A stretch of 64,000 bases of DNA, taken from positions 6,142,001-6,206,000 of the forward strand of contig NC_015675.1 in assembly GCF_000176035.2 (NCBI RefSeq), given 5' to 3'. Made by a program: the position numbers and the translations under genes. This document shows, in pieces, positions 16,945 through 26,242 of this stretch. The stretch comes from Mesorhizobium opportunistum WSM2075 (GTDB lineage: Bacteria; Pseudomonadota; Alphaproteobacteria; Rhizobiales; Rhizobiaceae). The notes under the pieces were generated by a model. The model did no database searches and was not told the DNA's origin. It saw only the letters and a program-made list of their open reading frames with translations. Within the stretch, counting starts at the first letter, position 1. Each line of letters begins with the position of its first letter.

Positions 16945-17940
16945 TCAACTTTCCGCAAGTGAGCGGCCAAGGCTGGAAAGCCCGACCGCGATGATCAAAA
17001 TGGCGCCCTGGAACACGTATTGGGAAAAGGTCGGGGCGCCGAAAATGTTGAGGCCGTTGAAGCCGGAAGCGATGATCAGGGCGCCGACCAATGTCCCGAG
17101 GACATGGAACTCGCCGTCGCGCAAAGTCGCCGAACCGAGAAATACCGCCGCGAACGCAGTCAGCAGATAGGAATCGGCCGCGCTGGTTGTACCACTGCCC
17201 AGCCGCGAGGCCAGGAGAATGCCGGTGAGGGAGGCGCACATGCCGGAAATGACGAAACCAAGCGTCTTGATGCGATCGACGTTGATACCGGCAAGGCGCG
17301 CCGCGGCAGGGTTGCCGCCGACCGCCTGAATCTCCTGGCCAATGGAGGTGCGCTCGACCAGCACCCATAGGATGCCCAGCACAAAAACCATGACGACGAT
17401 GTTGTTGGGGATGCCGAAGAGCCAGCGGCCGAGCGAAAGCTGTAGGAAGGCCTCCGGTACGCCGGCAACGATGGGCACCCCGGCGGAGTAGGCGAAGGCG
17501 AGGCCCGTGATGATGGTCCCGACGCCCAGCGTCGCGATCACCGAATTGACTTTCATCTTGGTGACGATGAAGCCGTTGACCAGGCCGATCAGCGCGCCAA
17601 GGGCGAGCACGATGAAAATGGCCACAGGGATCGGCAGCTTGTCATGGACGATGAAGCCGGTGACGAGAATGCCGTGCAGGCTGGCGGCAAAGCCGATCGA
17701 CAGGTCGAGCTCGCCGACGACGACCGCCAATGTCAGGCCGCCGGCGATGATCATGGCTAGCGAGGCCTGATTGAGGACGTTGGTGAAGTTGCCCAAGGTC
17801 GAGAATGCCTTCGGCGACAGGATCGAAAAGGCAACGATCATTGCCAGCAAGCCGAGGATGGTCGCATAGCGCGCGAAAACTCCGAGCGCAGCCTTGGTTC
17901 GTGGGGTCAGGCGCCTGTTATACGTCGAGACATCGCTCAT
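16945..17940 (-). CDS. Sugar ABC transporter permease (RbsC type)
   Basis: A 331-residue inner-membrane permease of the ribose/xylose/galactose class with 8-10 hydrophobic segments. It has the family's GGLTLAVVVGELDLSIGFAASL block, the ATLGVGTIITGLAFAYSAG segment and VGGNPAAARLAGINVDRIK. ATG at 17940 has GAGGAGA upstream; the ORF extension to 17991 would overlap the ATPase gene. It is the membrane channel for the importer formed with the RbsA-type ATPase (17957) and the binding protein (19530). Confidence 0.92.
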   Translation of the reverse strand: MSDVSTYNRRLTPRTKAALGVFARYATILGLLAMIVAFSILSPKAFSTLGNFTNVLNQASLAMIIAGGLTLAVVVGELDLSIGFAASLHGILVTGFIVHDKLPIPVAIFIVLALGALIGLVNGFIVTKMKVNSVIATLGVGTIITGLAFAYSAGVPIVAGVPEAFLQLSLGRWLFGIPNNIVVMVFVLGILWVLVERTSIGQEIQAVGGNPAAARLAGINVDRIKTLGFVISGMCASLTGILLASRLGSGTTSAADSYLLTAFAAVFLGSATLRDGEFHVLGTLVGALIIASGFNGLNIFGAPTFSQYVFQGAILIIAVGLSSLGRSLAES

Positions 17941-17956
17941 GTGATCATCTCCTCGG

Positions 17957-19486
17957 TCAATGGCTCCGCTCACCATAGCTTGCCTCGACAATAGCGGAGC
18001 GCGACATCGACGTGCCGCTCAGTTCGCGAACGACAAGGCCTTCCGCCATCACCAGCACGCGATCGCAAAGGTCCGGCAGTTCATCGGGTTCGGACGAGAT
18101 GACGAGAACCGCCATGCCGGCCGCGGCCAGGTCGCGGATTTGACGGTGGATCTCCGCGCGTGCGCCGATATCGACCCCGCGGGTCGGTTCATCGAGAATG
18201 AGGATGTGCGGCGCGCGCTGCAGCCAGCGGCCGATAACCACTTTCTGCTGGTTGCCGCCGCTTAGCCGGCCAACAGGGGTGTCCATGCCTGCCGTCTTGA
18301 TCGCCAGCAGCTTCATCGTCTCGCGGGCGAGCGAGGACTGCGATTTTCGGCTGAGAAGCGGCATCCTGCGACCGAGCACAAGCTTGTCCAAATTGACCAG
18401 ACCAAGATTGAAGGCGACGCTCTTCGACAGGAAAAGCCCTTCCGTACGTCGCTCTTCCGGCACCAGGCCGAGCCCGGCGGCAACCGCCGCTCGTGGCGTT
18501 TTCGGCGCGAAAGGTTTGCCTTTGAGCGTCATGCTGCCCGCGTCGGCGCGATCGGCACCATAGATCAGCCGCACCAATTCGCTGCGTCCGGCACCGACCA
18601 GGCCGCCTATGCCCAGAACTTCGCCCTGGCGAAGTTCGAAACTTACGCCACGCACCTTGGGCAAGCGTGTCAGGTTCTGGACGCGCAGAACAACCTCATG
18701 GTTCTGCGGCGCATATTCAGGCCTGCTATCGTTGCCGACATGGGCGGAGCCCACGATCGCCTCGACCAGCGCCTTCCTGGTCAATCCGGCACGGGCGAAT
18801 TCGGCGACGGAATTGCCGTCGCGCAGCACCGACACCCGATCGCAGAGTTTCAGGATCTCATCCAGGCGGTGCGAGACGTAAAGCACGGCGACGCCGGAGG
18901 CGGCGAGATCCTTGATGATCACGAAGAGCTTCTCGCTCTCGGCGGCGGAGAGCGAGGCTGTCGGCTCGTCCATGACGATGAGCCGCGACTTGCGGACCAG
19001 CGCGCGGCAGATATTGATCAACCAGTTCTCGGCTGTCGACAGCCCTTTTACATTTGCGTTGAGCGAGGCGGTGATGCCGACGCGCCTCGCGATGGGCTCG
19101 ACGTCGCGGGCGATGGCCGCCCAATCGGTCAAGCCGAAGCGCGATCGTTTTGGCACGCCGAGCATGATGTTTTGGAGAACAGTCATGCCCGGAACGAAAG
19201 CCAGTTCCTGGTGAATGAAGCTCATGCCGAATTCCGTGGCGCGGTGCGCGGTCTCGATGCCGACGATTTGCCCGTCGACCTCGATCGAGCCCCGATCCGG
19301 GTGGTTGAGGCCGGCAAGAATCCTGATCATCGTCGACTTGCCCGCGCCATTGGCGCCGACCAGCCCGTGAACCTCCCCCGCGACAATGTCGAGGGAGGCG
19401 TTTCGCAACGCTTGGGCGCCGCCGAAGGCTTTGCTAATGTTGCGCACGACAAGAAATGGAGGCGCCATGGGCACCGCCATCTCCAT
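17957..19486 (-). CDS. Sugar ABC transporter ATP-binding protein (RbsA/MglA type)
   Basis: A 509-residue protein with two ABC domains in tandem, as in RbsA, XylG and MglA. The first has Walker A GANGAGKST and Walker B LIVMDEPTA, with a degenerate signature (LSTAENWLINICRAL). The second has a degenerate Walker A region (GGLVGAGRSE), the signature LSGGNQQKV and Walker B LILDEPTRGVD. ATG at 19486 is chosen for its AGGAG 8 bases upstream; the frame starts at a TTG at 19516. It lies 16 bp before the permease and 43 bp after the binding-protein gene. It energises import of a monosaccharide or polyol. Confidence 0.92.
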   Translation of the reverse strand: MEMAVPMAPPFLVVRNISKAFGGAQALRNASLDIVAGEVHGLVGANGAGKSTMIRILAGLNHPDRGSIEVDGQIVGIETAHRATEFGMSFIHQELAFVPGMTVLQNIMLGVPKRSRFGLTDWAAIARDVEPIARRVGITASLNANVKGLSTAENWLINICRALVRKSRLIVMDEPTASLSAAESEKLFVIIKDLAASGVAVLYVSHRLDEILKLCDRVSVLRDGNSVAEFARAGLTRKALVEAIVGSAHVGNDSRPEYAPQNHEVVLRVQNLTRLPKVRGVSFELRQGEVLGIGGLVGAGRSELVRLIYGADRADAGSMTLKGKPFAPKTPRAAVAAGLGLVPEERRTEGLFLSKSVAFNLGLVNLDKLVLGRRMPLLSRKSQSSLARETMKLLAIKTAGMDTPVGRLSGGNQQKVVIGRWLQRAPHILILDEPTRGVDIGARAEIHRQIRDLAAAGMAVLVISSEPDELPDLCDRVLVMAEGLVVRELSGTSMSRSAIVEASYGERSH

Positions 19487-19529
19487 TGCCGCATCTCCTG
19501 GTACCCTATCGGTCAAAAGCTGGCTGCGC

Positions 19530-20471
19530 CTACTGGATCGCGTCGGGATGCTTGGTCAGAAAATCCGCCACCGTATCCTTGGTCACCAGCACCGCCGGCA
19601 CTTCGGCGGCCTTGGGAGCCCAGTTCTTTCCGGCGGCGGTGATCTCCTCAATCATCTTCGCCATGCTATAGCCTTCGGTGTAGCTGTCTTGCCATGCCGT
19701 TGCGGTCATGAAGCCGTTCTTGATATTTTCAAGCGCCTGGGCATTTCCGTTGATGCCGTACACCATCACATCGGTGCGGTTCTGGGCACGCAGCGAGCCG
19801 ATCGCGCCGATCGCCGGATCATCCCAGCAGCCCCAGATCGCCAGGTTCTCGGCGCCCGCAGGATGCGAGGCGAGCCATGCGTTGGCGTACTGCGCGCCGT
19901 CTTCAAAGTAGCCGGGAATGCGCACTTCGTTTTTGGTCACCTTGATGTCGGGGTATTTGGCGACCATTTCATCCATGACCTGCTCGCGGTTCCGGCAAAC
20001 CTCACCCGTGTGATAGGTGAGGGCAAGGATGGAACCCTTGCCGTTCATGTTCTTGAGCATCAGGTCCACGACCGGGATGGCCATCGGACCGCCCGAGCCG
20101 TTGGTGGCGGCAACGGTGCCGCCCAGCCCGCCGCCCCAGGTGACGACAGGAATGCTCGCGGAACCGGCCGCGGCAAGCCCGGCGCCGATCGATGAGAACG
20201 GGAACACCATGTCGACAATGGTATGCGCGCCCAGCTGGGCGAAGTTCTGGATGGCTGCGTTGGCCTGGTCTGCATTGCCCGCCGCGTCGACGACAGTGAC
20301 TTTCCAGCCGAGTTCGTCGGCCGCTTTGGTTGCGCCCTGGATATAGCGGACATTGTTCGCTTCCGTGGCGCTGATCGACACGATACCGAGCAGCGGCTTG
20401 TCGGCCGCGCTGGCCTGCGCGCCGGACAATGCCAGGGCCACGGCGCAAATGCCGAACGTCAGGTTTTGCAT
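19530..20471 (-). CDS. Sugar ABC transporter substrate-binding protein (RbsB type)
   Basis: A 313-residue periplasmic binding protein of peripla_BP_4 type. It has a signal peptide MQNLTFGICAVALALSGAQASA and a mature part beginning ADKPLLGIVSISATEANN. The ATG at 20471 is preceded by AGGGAGAGAACC; the open frame to 20594 is leader. Ligands of this family are usually pentoses, hexoses or polyols, and no specific one can be named. It is the first gene of the operon that also contains the ATPase, permease and lactonase, and is controlled from the region shared with the LacI gene. Confidence 0.9.
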   Translation of the reverse strand: MQNLTFGICAVALALSGAQASAADKPLLGIVSISATEANNVRYIQGATKAADELGWKVTVVDAAGNADQANAAIQNFAQLGAHTIVDMVFPFSSIGAGLAAAGSASIPVVTWGGGLGGTVAATNGSGGPMAIPVVDLMLKNMNGKGSILALTYHTGEVCRNREQVMDEMVAKYPDIKVTKNEVRIPGYFEDGAQYANAWLASHPAGAENLAIWGCWDDPAIGAIGSLRAQNRTDVMVYGINGNAQALENIKNGFMTATAWQDSYTEGYSMAKMIEEITAAGKNWAPKAAEVPAVLVTKDTVADFLTKHPDAIQ

Positions 20472-20527
20472 GGTTCTCTCTCCCTTGTGAGGTTGGACGT
20501 GCACCTTCAGATTCAAAGCTGATGATC

Positions 20528-20543
20528 GCCTAACCGTTTCGGC
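20528..20543. promoter_or_regulatory. LacI-type operator, distal copy
   Basis: GCCTAACCGTTTCGGC is an imperfect 16-bp dyad (5 of 6 arm positions pair) with the central CG typical of LacI-family operators. It shares the CTAA-nCGn-TT layout with the perfect site at 20625-20640 and lies 57 bp upstream of the binding-protein start. Confidence 0.5.
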
Positions 20544-20624
20544 AGATTTTCCCATCTTAGGCAGCTTCGCAAGAAAATTCGTGCAAAGAAGCACAAAATG
20601 GGCGAAGGATTCGCGTTTAGGTTC

Positions 20625-20640
20625 AGCTAAACGATTAGCT
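20625..20640. promoter_or_regulatory. LacI-type operator, proximal copy
   Basis: AGCTAAACGATTAGCT has perfect 6-bp arms (AGCTAA/TTAGCT) around a central CG, the hallmark of LacI-family binding sites. It ends 10 bp before the start of the LacI gene, so binding would repress the regulator itself; with the site 97 bp away it could also form a loop across the promoter of the sugar operon. Confidence 0.75.
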
Positions 20641-20650
20641 AAGAGGGCAA

Positions 20651-21664
20651 ATGGCCACTATAAAAGACGTCGCAAGGGCTGCCGGTGTGTCGACGGCGAC
20701 GGTATCCGCGGTCGTCAACGACACCGCCTACGTGAGTCCGGAATTGCGTGGTCGCGTGCTCGCCGCTGTGCGCGATCTTCGCTATGCGCCTTCCTTGGTG
20801 GCGCGGAATTTGCGCAGCGGCCGCAGCCAACTGATCGCGCTTGCCGTGGCGGATCTGGCAAACCCGTTCTATGCCCGCATCGTCACCGCGGCCGAGGCGG
20901 CGGTCGCCGCCTGGGGCTACTCGCTTGTGTTGTTCAACAGCGATGAAAAGCCCGACATCGAAAGACGCATTCTTTCGCGCATTCGAACACTGGGGTGCGA
21001 TGGATCGGTGGTCGTTCCGGTGGGACCCGAAAGCCATTACCAGCGGCGGGATTTCGAGGGCATGCCGGTGGTCCTGCTCGGCCGTTCGATCGGCGACGCC
21101 GGCGTCGACACCGTCACCATCGACAATCTGTCGGCCGGCAAGCAGGCGACCAACTACCTGCTGGACCTTGGCCACCGCCATATCGGTTCGATCACCGGGC
21201 CCATGCAATTGACGACGGGCAGCGGCCGGCTGCAAGGCATGCTCGAAGCGATGGCGGCGCGCGGGCTTGCCCCGAAAACCGGGCATGTCCGTTCCGGCGA
21301 GTTCCGTGAAGACACCGCCTATTCGGTCGCGCGCGATCTGCTCGGACAGCCGGACCGGCCAACCGCCCTCTACGTCGCCAATGGCGTCATGGCCATCGGC
21401 GTCATGCGGGCCGTTGCCGATCTCGGGCTGCGCTGCCCCGAGGACGTTTCGATCGCCTCGACCGACACGGTGGCAGGAGCAGGCGGGCTGAAGCCGCGCC
21501 TTACCCGTACCGAGCATCCGGTTACCGACATGACCAATGAGGCACTGCGCATGCTGGTCGACCGCATCGAAGGCAAGGGAGCCCAACCTGCCCGCAACGT
21601 GGTTTTCCAGCCAGCGCTGGTGGTTGGAGAAAGCTGCTCGCCACTCAAGCTGCCAACGCATTGA
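20651..21664 (+). CDS. LacI-family transcriptional regulator
   Basis: A 337-residue regulator. The N-terminal helix-turn-helix is TIKDVARAAGVSTATVSAVVN (residues 3-23), with the hinge helix region ARNLRSGRSQ near 57, followed by a periplasmic-binding-protein-like effector domain (QLIALAVADLANPFYARIV onward). It is divergent from the Rbs-type sugar operon, with two LacI-type operators in the 179-bp gap. It most likely represses the operon in the absence of the transported sugar. It converges with the ROK gene. Confidence 0.92.
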   Translation: MATIKDVARAAGVSTATVSAVVNDTAYVSPELRGRVLAAVRDLRYAPSLVARNLRSGRSQLIALAVADLANPFYARIVTAAEAAVAAWGYSLVLFNSDEKPDIERRILSRIRTLGCDGSVVVPVGPESHYQRRDFEGMPVVLLGRSIGDAGVDTVTIDNLSAGKQATNYLLDLGHRHIGSITGPMQLTTGSGRLQGMLEAMAARGLAPKTGHVRSGEFREDTAYSVARDLLGQPDRPTALYVANGVMAIGVMRAVADLGLRCPEDVSIASTDTVAGAGGLKPRLTRTEHPVTDMTNEALRMLVDRIEGKGAQPARNVVFQPALVVGESCSPLKLPTH

Positions 21665-21732
21665 TCGGAGCCGGAACAATTCCGATGCCGACAGCCAGCG
21701 GATTGTCCCCCGCCGATGACTGATCCCGACGA

Positions 21733-22938
21733 TCAGCCGAGCGACAGCTCCTTCGTCTGATGTCTCAGCACAAGGCCAACCGCGCCCAGCAATGCATCGT
21801 TCTGGGTGTGCTTGCCAACAGTGATCCGCGTGCGCAGGGCCGGAGCGATATCGCGGGACTTGATGAGCGTGTGGCGTTCATAGGACGCGATCAGCGGCGT
21901 CAGCAGAATGTCACCCGCCAAAGCCATGTGGCCGCCGATGATTATGAGCGGCGGATTGAGCACCGATCCGATCAAGCCGAGCCCCCGGCCGGCGATCTCG
22001 GCGGTATCCTCGATCATCCGCAAGGCCCTGATGTCGCCCTGCTCGGCCATCGTGATGACATCGTCCATCGTGACTTGCCGCCGCACGATACGCGAAATCT
22101 GTTCGAGTGGCCGGGCAAAACTCGCATAGAGTTCCAGGCATCCGCGATTGCCGCATCGGCAAAGATCGCCGCCGGGATCGATGCTGATGTGCCCGAATTC
22201 GCCGGCGCCACCGGCGATGCCCGTCACCAGCCGGCCATGCTGGACAATGGCCCCGCCGACGCCCAGGTCGATCTTGAACAGCACGAAATCATCTTGGCCG
22301 ATGGCCGCACCCCACATCAGCTCCGCAATGGCCGAGCAGTTGCTTTCATTGTCGGCGAAGATCGGCCGCTCCAGGACCGGCCCGAACACATCTCGTATGT
22401 TGACGCCGGCCCATGTTGGAACGATGCTCGCGCGCAGCACCACTCCATCGCGGCTGACAGGGCCGGACACGGAAACCCCAACTCCCAGGAGCCCCGCCGC
22501 CGGCAGACCGTTTTCCTCGTAAGATTGGGCAATTGCCGATTTGGCCATCTGGGCCGCCTGTTGCGGCTGGTAGTCCAGAGCCATGGGGATAGTTTGTTCG
22601 GCAATGACGGAATGCGAGACATCGGCAACGATGAGCCGCATCTCTTGAAGACCCAAGTGAATTCCGACGCAGGTGCCCGCTGTCGGATTGAGCGTCAGGG
22701 CCGCAGCTGGCCTGCCGATACTTCTGATCCCATCGCGGCTGGTCGGAGCCTCGATCACCATTCCCGACTTTCTCAAGCCATTGAGCGCGGTTGAGACAGT
22801 AGAGCGCGCCAGACCGGTGACGTGTGTGATCTGCGAGGCGGAGAGTACGCCGCGCTCACTCAAGCACCGCACGATCATGCTCTCCGGCGACGCGGACGGC
22901 CTGCCGATCAGCCAGGTCCTAAGCGAAGGTTTTGTCAT
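21733..22938 (-). CDS. ROK-family transcriptional regulator
   Basis: A 401-residue ROK repressor of the NagC/XylR/Mlc type. The N-terminal winged helix-turn-helix contains VLSASQITHVTGLARSTVSTALNGL. It is followed by a sugar-kinase-like ROK domain with the zinc motif GDLCRCGNRGCLE (Cys residues and the preceding GHISIDPGG block). The kinase-like fold usually senses a sugar or its phosphate. It is divergent from the ABC operon starting at 23084, with a palindrome in the shared 145-bp gap, so it is the probable local regulator of that operon. Confidence 0.9.
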   Translation of the reverse strand: MTKPSLRTWLIGRPSASPESMIVRCLSERGVLSASQITHVTGLARSTVSTALNGLRKSGMVIEAPTSRDGIRSIGRPAAALTLNPTAGTCVGIHLGLQEMRLIVADVSHSVIAEQTIPMALDYQPQQAAQMAKSAIAQSYEENGLPAAGLLGVGVSVSGPVSRDGVVLRASIVPTWAGVNIRDVFGPVLERPIFADNESNCSAIAELMWGAAIGQDDFVLFKIDLGVGGAIVQHGRLVTGIAGGAGEFGHISIDPGGDLCRCGNRGCLELYASFARPLEQISRIVRRQVTMDDVITMAEQGDIRALRMIEDTAEIAGRGLGLIGSVLNPPLIIIGGHMALAGDILLTPLIASYERHTLIKSRDIAPALRTRITVGKHTQNDALLGAVGLVLRHQTKELSLG

Positions 22939-22994
22939 GGATCAACATAAACATCGTTGACTGATAGCGCCAATATGTCATCTTGGAAAGAACT

Positions 22995-23012
22995 CGAGAT
23001 TAACACATCTCG
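22995..23012. promoter_or_regulatory. Palindrome between ROK regulator and ABC operon
   Basis: CGAGAT-TAACAC-ATCTCG is a perfect 6-bp inverted repeat with a 6-bp spacer, 72 bp upstream of the binding-protein start and 57 bp upstream of the ROK start. It is the best candidate operator in this gap; no known ROK consensus was matched with certainty. Confidence 0.45.
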
Positions 23013-23083
23013 CCGACTGCGGCTTCAAACCGCGGCCATAAGCGGTCGATACGAACCGTGCAACACCATATGGGAGTGAAACG

Positions 23084-24349
23084 ATGAAATCCGTCATGAC
23101 CGCCCTCGCGGCCGCTACTGTGTGCACCTTTTTCGCGGGGGCAGCCTTAGCCGAGCCCAAGACGAACCTGCTACACCAATGGGCGACCGGATCGGACGCC
23201 CAGGCGATCGCCAAGCTCGGCGAGATGTTCACTGCCAAGGGCGGCAAATGGGAACAGACGTCGATCGCCGGTCACACGGCCAATACGCTGGCCAAGCTGC
23301 GTGCCGACGTGATCGCAGGCAATGCGCCGCCTGCCGTGCAGCTCAAAGGCCCGGAAATCGCCGAGTGGAACAAGACCGGCATGACCGCCGATCTCGACGA
23401 ACTGGCGGCCTCGGAAGGATGGGAGAAAGTGGTGGCGCCGGAATTGCTTCCGGTGATGAAGCCGACCGGCAAATGGGTCGCGGCTCCCATGAACATCCAC
23501 CGCATCAACTGGCTCTGGGCCTCGCCGAAGGTCATGCAGGCGGCGGGCGTGGCGGAAATGCCCAAGACCTGGGCCGAGTTCAACGCAGCCTGCGACAAGA
23601 TCGTCGCCTCAGGTAAGATCTGCATCTCGCATTCGACCGCCGACTGGACGGATTCGACCGTGTTCGAGGTCGTGCTCTATGGCCAGGACATCGACCTCTA
23701 TCGCAAGGCCTTCGTCGAAGGCGATGTCGAATCCATGCGCAGCCCGGGGATGGTCAAGGCCTTCGAGCAGATGCGCCTGATGACGACCAAGTACATGGAT
23801 CCAGGCATGGTTGGCCGCGACTGGGATTCGATGTCGGCGCTCGTCGGCAAGGGCGACGCGGCGTTCCACATCATGGGCGACTGGACGATCGGCCTGCTGA
23901 CCGCCGCCGGCTTCAAGGAAGGCACCGACTATGTCTGCGCCCAGGCGCCGACCGATTGGGGCAAACCCGGCTTCATCCTCAACTCCGACTCGGTCGTGTT
24001 CTTCAAGCAGAAGGACCAGGACTACATCGACGGCCAGAAGCTGCTTGCCAGCCTGATCCTGTCGCCCGACTTCCAGACGGTTTTCAACCAGGCAAAAGGC
24101 TCGATCCCCGCACGCCTGGATATCGATCTGTCGAAGGGCTTCAATCCGTGCCAGCAGCTCTCGCAGAAGGATCTGCAGGCTTCGATCAAGGACGGCACGC
24201 TGGTCCGTTCGATGGCGCACAACATGACCATCCCGCAGAAGATGCGCGGCGCGATCATGGACTCCATTACCGAGTTCGTGGCTACGCCCGACATGTCAGC
24301 CGAGGACGGCGCCAATGCGATGGCCGACGCGGCAGAAGCACAAAAGTAG
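23084..24349 (+). CDS. Carbohydrate ABC transporter substrate-binding protein (family 1)
   Basis: A 421-residue extracellular solute-binding protein family 1 member. It has a signal peptide (SVMTALAAATVCTFFAGAALA) and a mature N-terminus EPKTNLLHQWATGSDAQAIAKLGEMF typical of glucose/mannose or polyol binders in rhizobia. It also has the segment MNIHRINWLWASPKVM and two late cysteines (DYVCAQAP, FNPCQQL) that may form a disulfide. GGGAGTGAAACG precedes the ATG. It is the first gene of an operon with two permeases, an ATPase, two dehydrogenases and an isomerase, which suggests uptake followed by oxidation of a sugar or polyol. Confidence 0.9.
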   Translation: MKSVMTALAAATVCTFFAGAALAEPKTNLLHQWATGSDAQAIAKLGEMFTAKGGKWEQTSIAGHTANTLAKLRADVIAGNAPPAVQLKGPEIAEWNKTGMTADLDELAASEGWEKVVAPELLPVMKPTGKWVAAPMNIHRINWLWASPKVMQAAGVAEMPKTWAEFNAACDKIVASGKICISHSTADWTDSTVFEVVLYGQDIDLYRKAFVEGDVESMRSPGMVKAFEQMRLMTTKYMDPGMVGRDWDSMSALVGKGDAAFHIMGDWTIGLLTAAGFKEGTDYVCAQAPTDWGKPGFILNSDSVVFFKQKDQDYIDGQKLLASLILSPDFQTVFNQAKGSIPARLDIDLSKGFNPCQQLSQKDLQASIKDGTLVRSMAHNMTIPQKMRGAIMDSITEFVATPDMSAEDGANAMADAAEAQK

Positions 24350-24357
24350 ACGGGAAC

Positions 24358-24388
24358 GGCCGGGCGCAATTTCTATCAGCACCCGGCC
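24358..24388 (+). other. Hairpin between binding-protein and permease genes
   Basis: GGCCGGG at 24358-24364 pairs with CCCGGCC at 24382-24388, 9 bp after the stop codon. There is no T-run, so it is more likely an mRNA-stabilising or partial attenuation structure that lets the binding protein be made in excess over the membrane subunits. Confidence 0.5.
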
Positions 24389-24408
24389 ATCCTAGTCCCG
24401 CGCTCCAG

Positions 24409-25344
24409 ATGTCAAATCACGACCTGATCCTATCGGTCCCGGCGCCCGCCCGCCCCTGGCGGCAGCGGCTGGGCTCGGCGATGCCCTTGCTGGTGCTCGG
24501 CCCCTCCCTCGTGGCGAGCTTCGTCTACGTCTTCGTGTTCACCGGCTGGACGCTCTACATCTCGCTCTCGAACTCCTCGCTGCTTCCGACCTACGGCTTC
24601 GTCGGCCTGGACAACTACGCGTCACTCTGGGCGAACCGGCGCTGGAACATCGCCTACAACAACCTCTTTTTCTTCAGCGGTTTCTACATCGTCGGCTCGA
24701 TGGCCGTGGGACTGCTGCTGGCGATCCTGATCGACCAGCGGGTGCGAGGCGAAGCGGTCTGGCGGACGATCTTCCTCTATCCGCTGGCCGTCTCCTTCAT
24801 CGTCACCGGCACGGTCTGGAGTTGGCTCTACAACCCCACCGACGGTATCCAGGCGATGGTGCGCGGATTGGGCTGGACGAATTTCAGTTTCGCACTCGCC
24901 AGCGATCGGCACTACGCGATCTACGCGGTGATCATCACCGGTGTCTGGCAATCCTCGGGCTTTGCCATGGCGCTGTTCCTGGCTGGTCTGCGCTCGGTGG
25001 ATTCGGACCTCGTCAAGGCCGCGCAGATCGACGGCGCATCGACCTTCCGCATCTATCGCAAAGTGCTTCTGCCGACGATTGCGCCGATCTTCCTGGCGGT
25101 CGCCGTCATCCAGATCCAGTTCGCCATCAAGACCTTCGACCTCGTGGCTGCGCTGACGAAAGGCGGTCCGGGAATATCGACCACCTTCCCCGCCATCTAC
25201 GTCTATGACCTGATGTTCCAACGCGGCCAGATCGGCGAAGGTGCGGCGGCGGCCATCATGATGCTTGCCGCTCTTGCCGTCGTGCTGGTGCCCTATTCGT
25301 TCTGGGTGGTTTGGCGCCGGCGCAAGGAAGCCGGCCATGGCTGA
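24409..25344 (+). CDS. Sugar ABC transporter permease (MalF/UgpA type)
   Basis: A 311-residue permease with six main hydrophobic segments (first: MPLLVLGPSLVASFVYVFVF). The EAA coupling motif is in DLVKAAQIDGASTFRIYRKVLLPTI. The open frame reaches back into the binding-protein gene, but the ATG at 24409 (MSNHDLIL) comes after its stop and gives the normal length. It overlaps the start of the next permease by 8 bp, implying coupled translation. Confidence 0.9.
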   Translation: MSNHDLILSVPAPARPWRQRLGSAMPLLVLGPSLVASFVYVFVFTGWTLYISLSNSSLLPTYGFVGLDNYASLWANRRWNIAYNNLFFFSGFYIVGSMAVGLLLAILIDQRVRGEAVWRTIFLYPLAVSFIVTGTVWSWLYNPTDGIQAMVRGLGWTNFSFALASDRHYAIYAVIITGVWQSSGFAMALFLAGLRSVDSDLVKAAQIDGASTFRIYRKVLLPTIAPIFLAVAVIQIQFAIKTFDLVAALTKGGPGISTTFPAIYVYDLMFQRGQIGEGAAAAIMMLAALAVVLVPYSFWVVWRRRKEAGHG

Positions 25345-26242
25345 CGCAGCGCTGGACCAGTCGCACGATCATCGCGCTGCCGCAGTCGCGACGCGCAGGC
25401 ATTTCCTCACCCGCTTCGTCATCTATGGGCTGCTGGTTGTCTTCGCGGCGATCTACCTGGTCCCGTTGCTGGTCGTGGTGCTGAATTCATTCCGCGATCA
25501 GCAAGAGATCGCGCGCAACGGGCTGATCTCGCTGCCACGCAGCTTCCGCCTCGAAGCCTGGGGCGAGGCCTGGAGCACCTATTGCATCGGCGGCACCTGC
25601 GAAGGCATGCAGCGCAACTTCTACAACTCCCTGAAAATGACGATCCCGGCGACGATCATCTCGACGGCGGTCGGCGCGATGAACGGTTACATCTTGTCGA
25701 AATGGCGCTTCAAGGGTTCGGAAGCACTGTTCACCTGCATGTTGCTCGGCGTCTTCATACCAGGCCAGATTTCGTTGATGCCCTGGGCGTTCATCCTCGG
25801 CAATCTGGGCCTCAGCAATTCGACCTACGGGCTCATCGTCATCCACGTCATCCAGGGCATTTCGTTCACCACCCTGTTCTGCCGCAACTACTACGTCAGC
25901 ATCCCCGACGATCTCATCAAGGCGGCGCGCATCGATGGCGCAGGCTTCTGGCGCATCTTCCGCAAGATCATTCTCCCGCTCTCCTCACCGATCCTGATCG
26001 TCACGGTGATCTGGCAGTTCACCGGCATCTGGAACGAATATCTGTTCGGTGTCGTCTTCACCTCCGGGCAGCAACAGCCGATCACGGCCGCGCTCGTCGC
26101 GCTGACGGCAAGCGGCACGAATGTACGCGCCTACGATGTCATGAGCGCCGCCGTACTGATCGGCGCGCTGCCGCCGCTGCTGATCTATCTCTTCGGCGGC
26201 AAGTATTTCGTCCGCGGCCTGACCCAGGGTGCGATCAAATGA
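25337..26242 (+). CDS. Sugar ABC transporter permease (MalG/UgpE type)
   Basis: A 301-residue second permease. The first membrane helix is FVIYGLLVVFAAIYLVPLLVVVL and the EAA motif is in DLIKAARIDGAGFWRIFRKIILPL. ATG at 25337 overlaps the previous gene's stop by 8 bp. Two close cysteines (TYCIGGTCEGM) lie in the first periplasmic loop. The stop codon is duplicated in a 15-bp direct repeat directly downstream (26231-26260). Confidence 0.9.
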   Translation: MADAALDQSHDHRAAAVATRRHFLTRFVIYGLLVVFAAIYLVPLLVVVLNSFRDQQEIARNGLISLPRSFRLEAWGEAWSTYCIGGTCEGMQRNFYNSLKMTIPATIISTAVGAMNGYILSKWRFKGSEALFTCMLLGVFIPGQISLMPWAFILGNLGLSNSTYGLIVIHVIQGISFTTLFCRNYYVSIPDDLIKAARIDGAGFWRIFRKIILPLSSPILIVTVIWQFTGIWNEYLFGVVFTSGQQQPITAALVALTASGTNVRAYDVMSAAVLIGALPPLLIYLFGGKYFVRGLTQGAIK

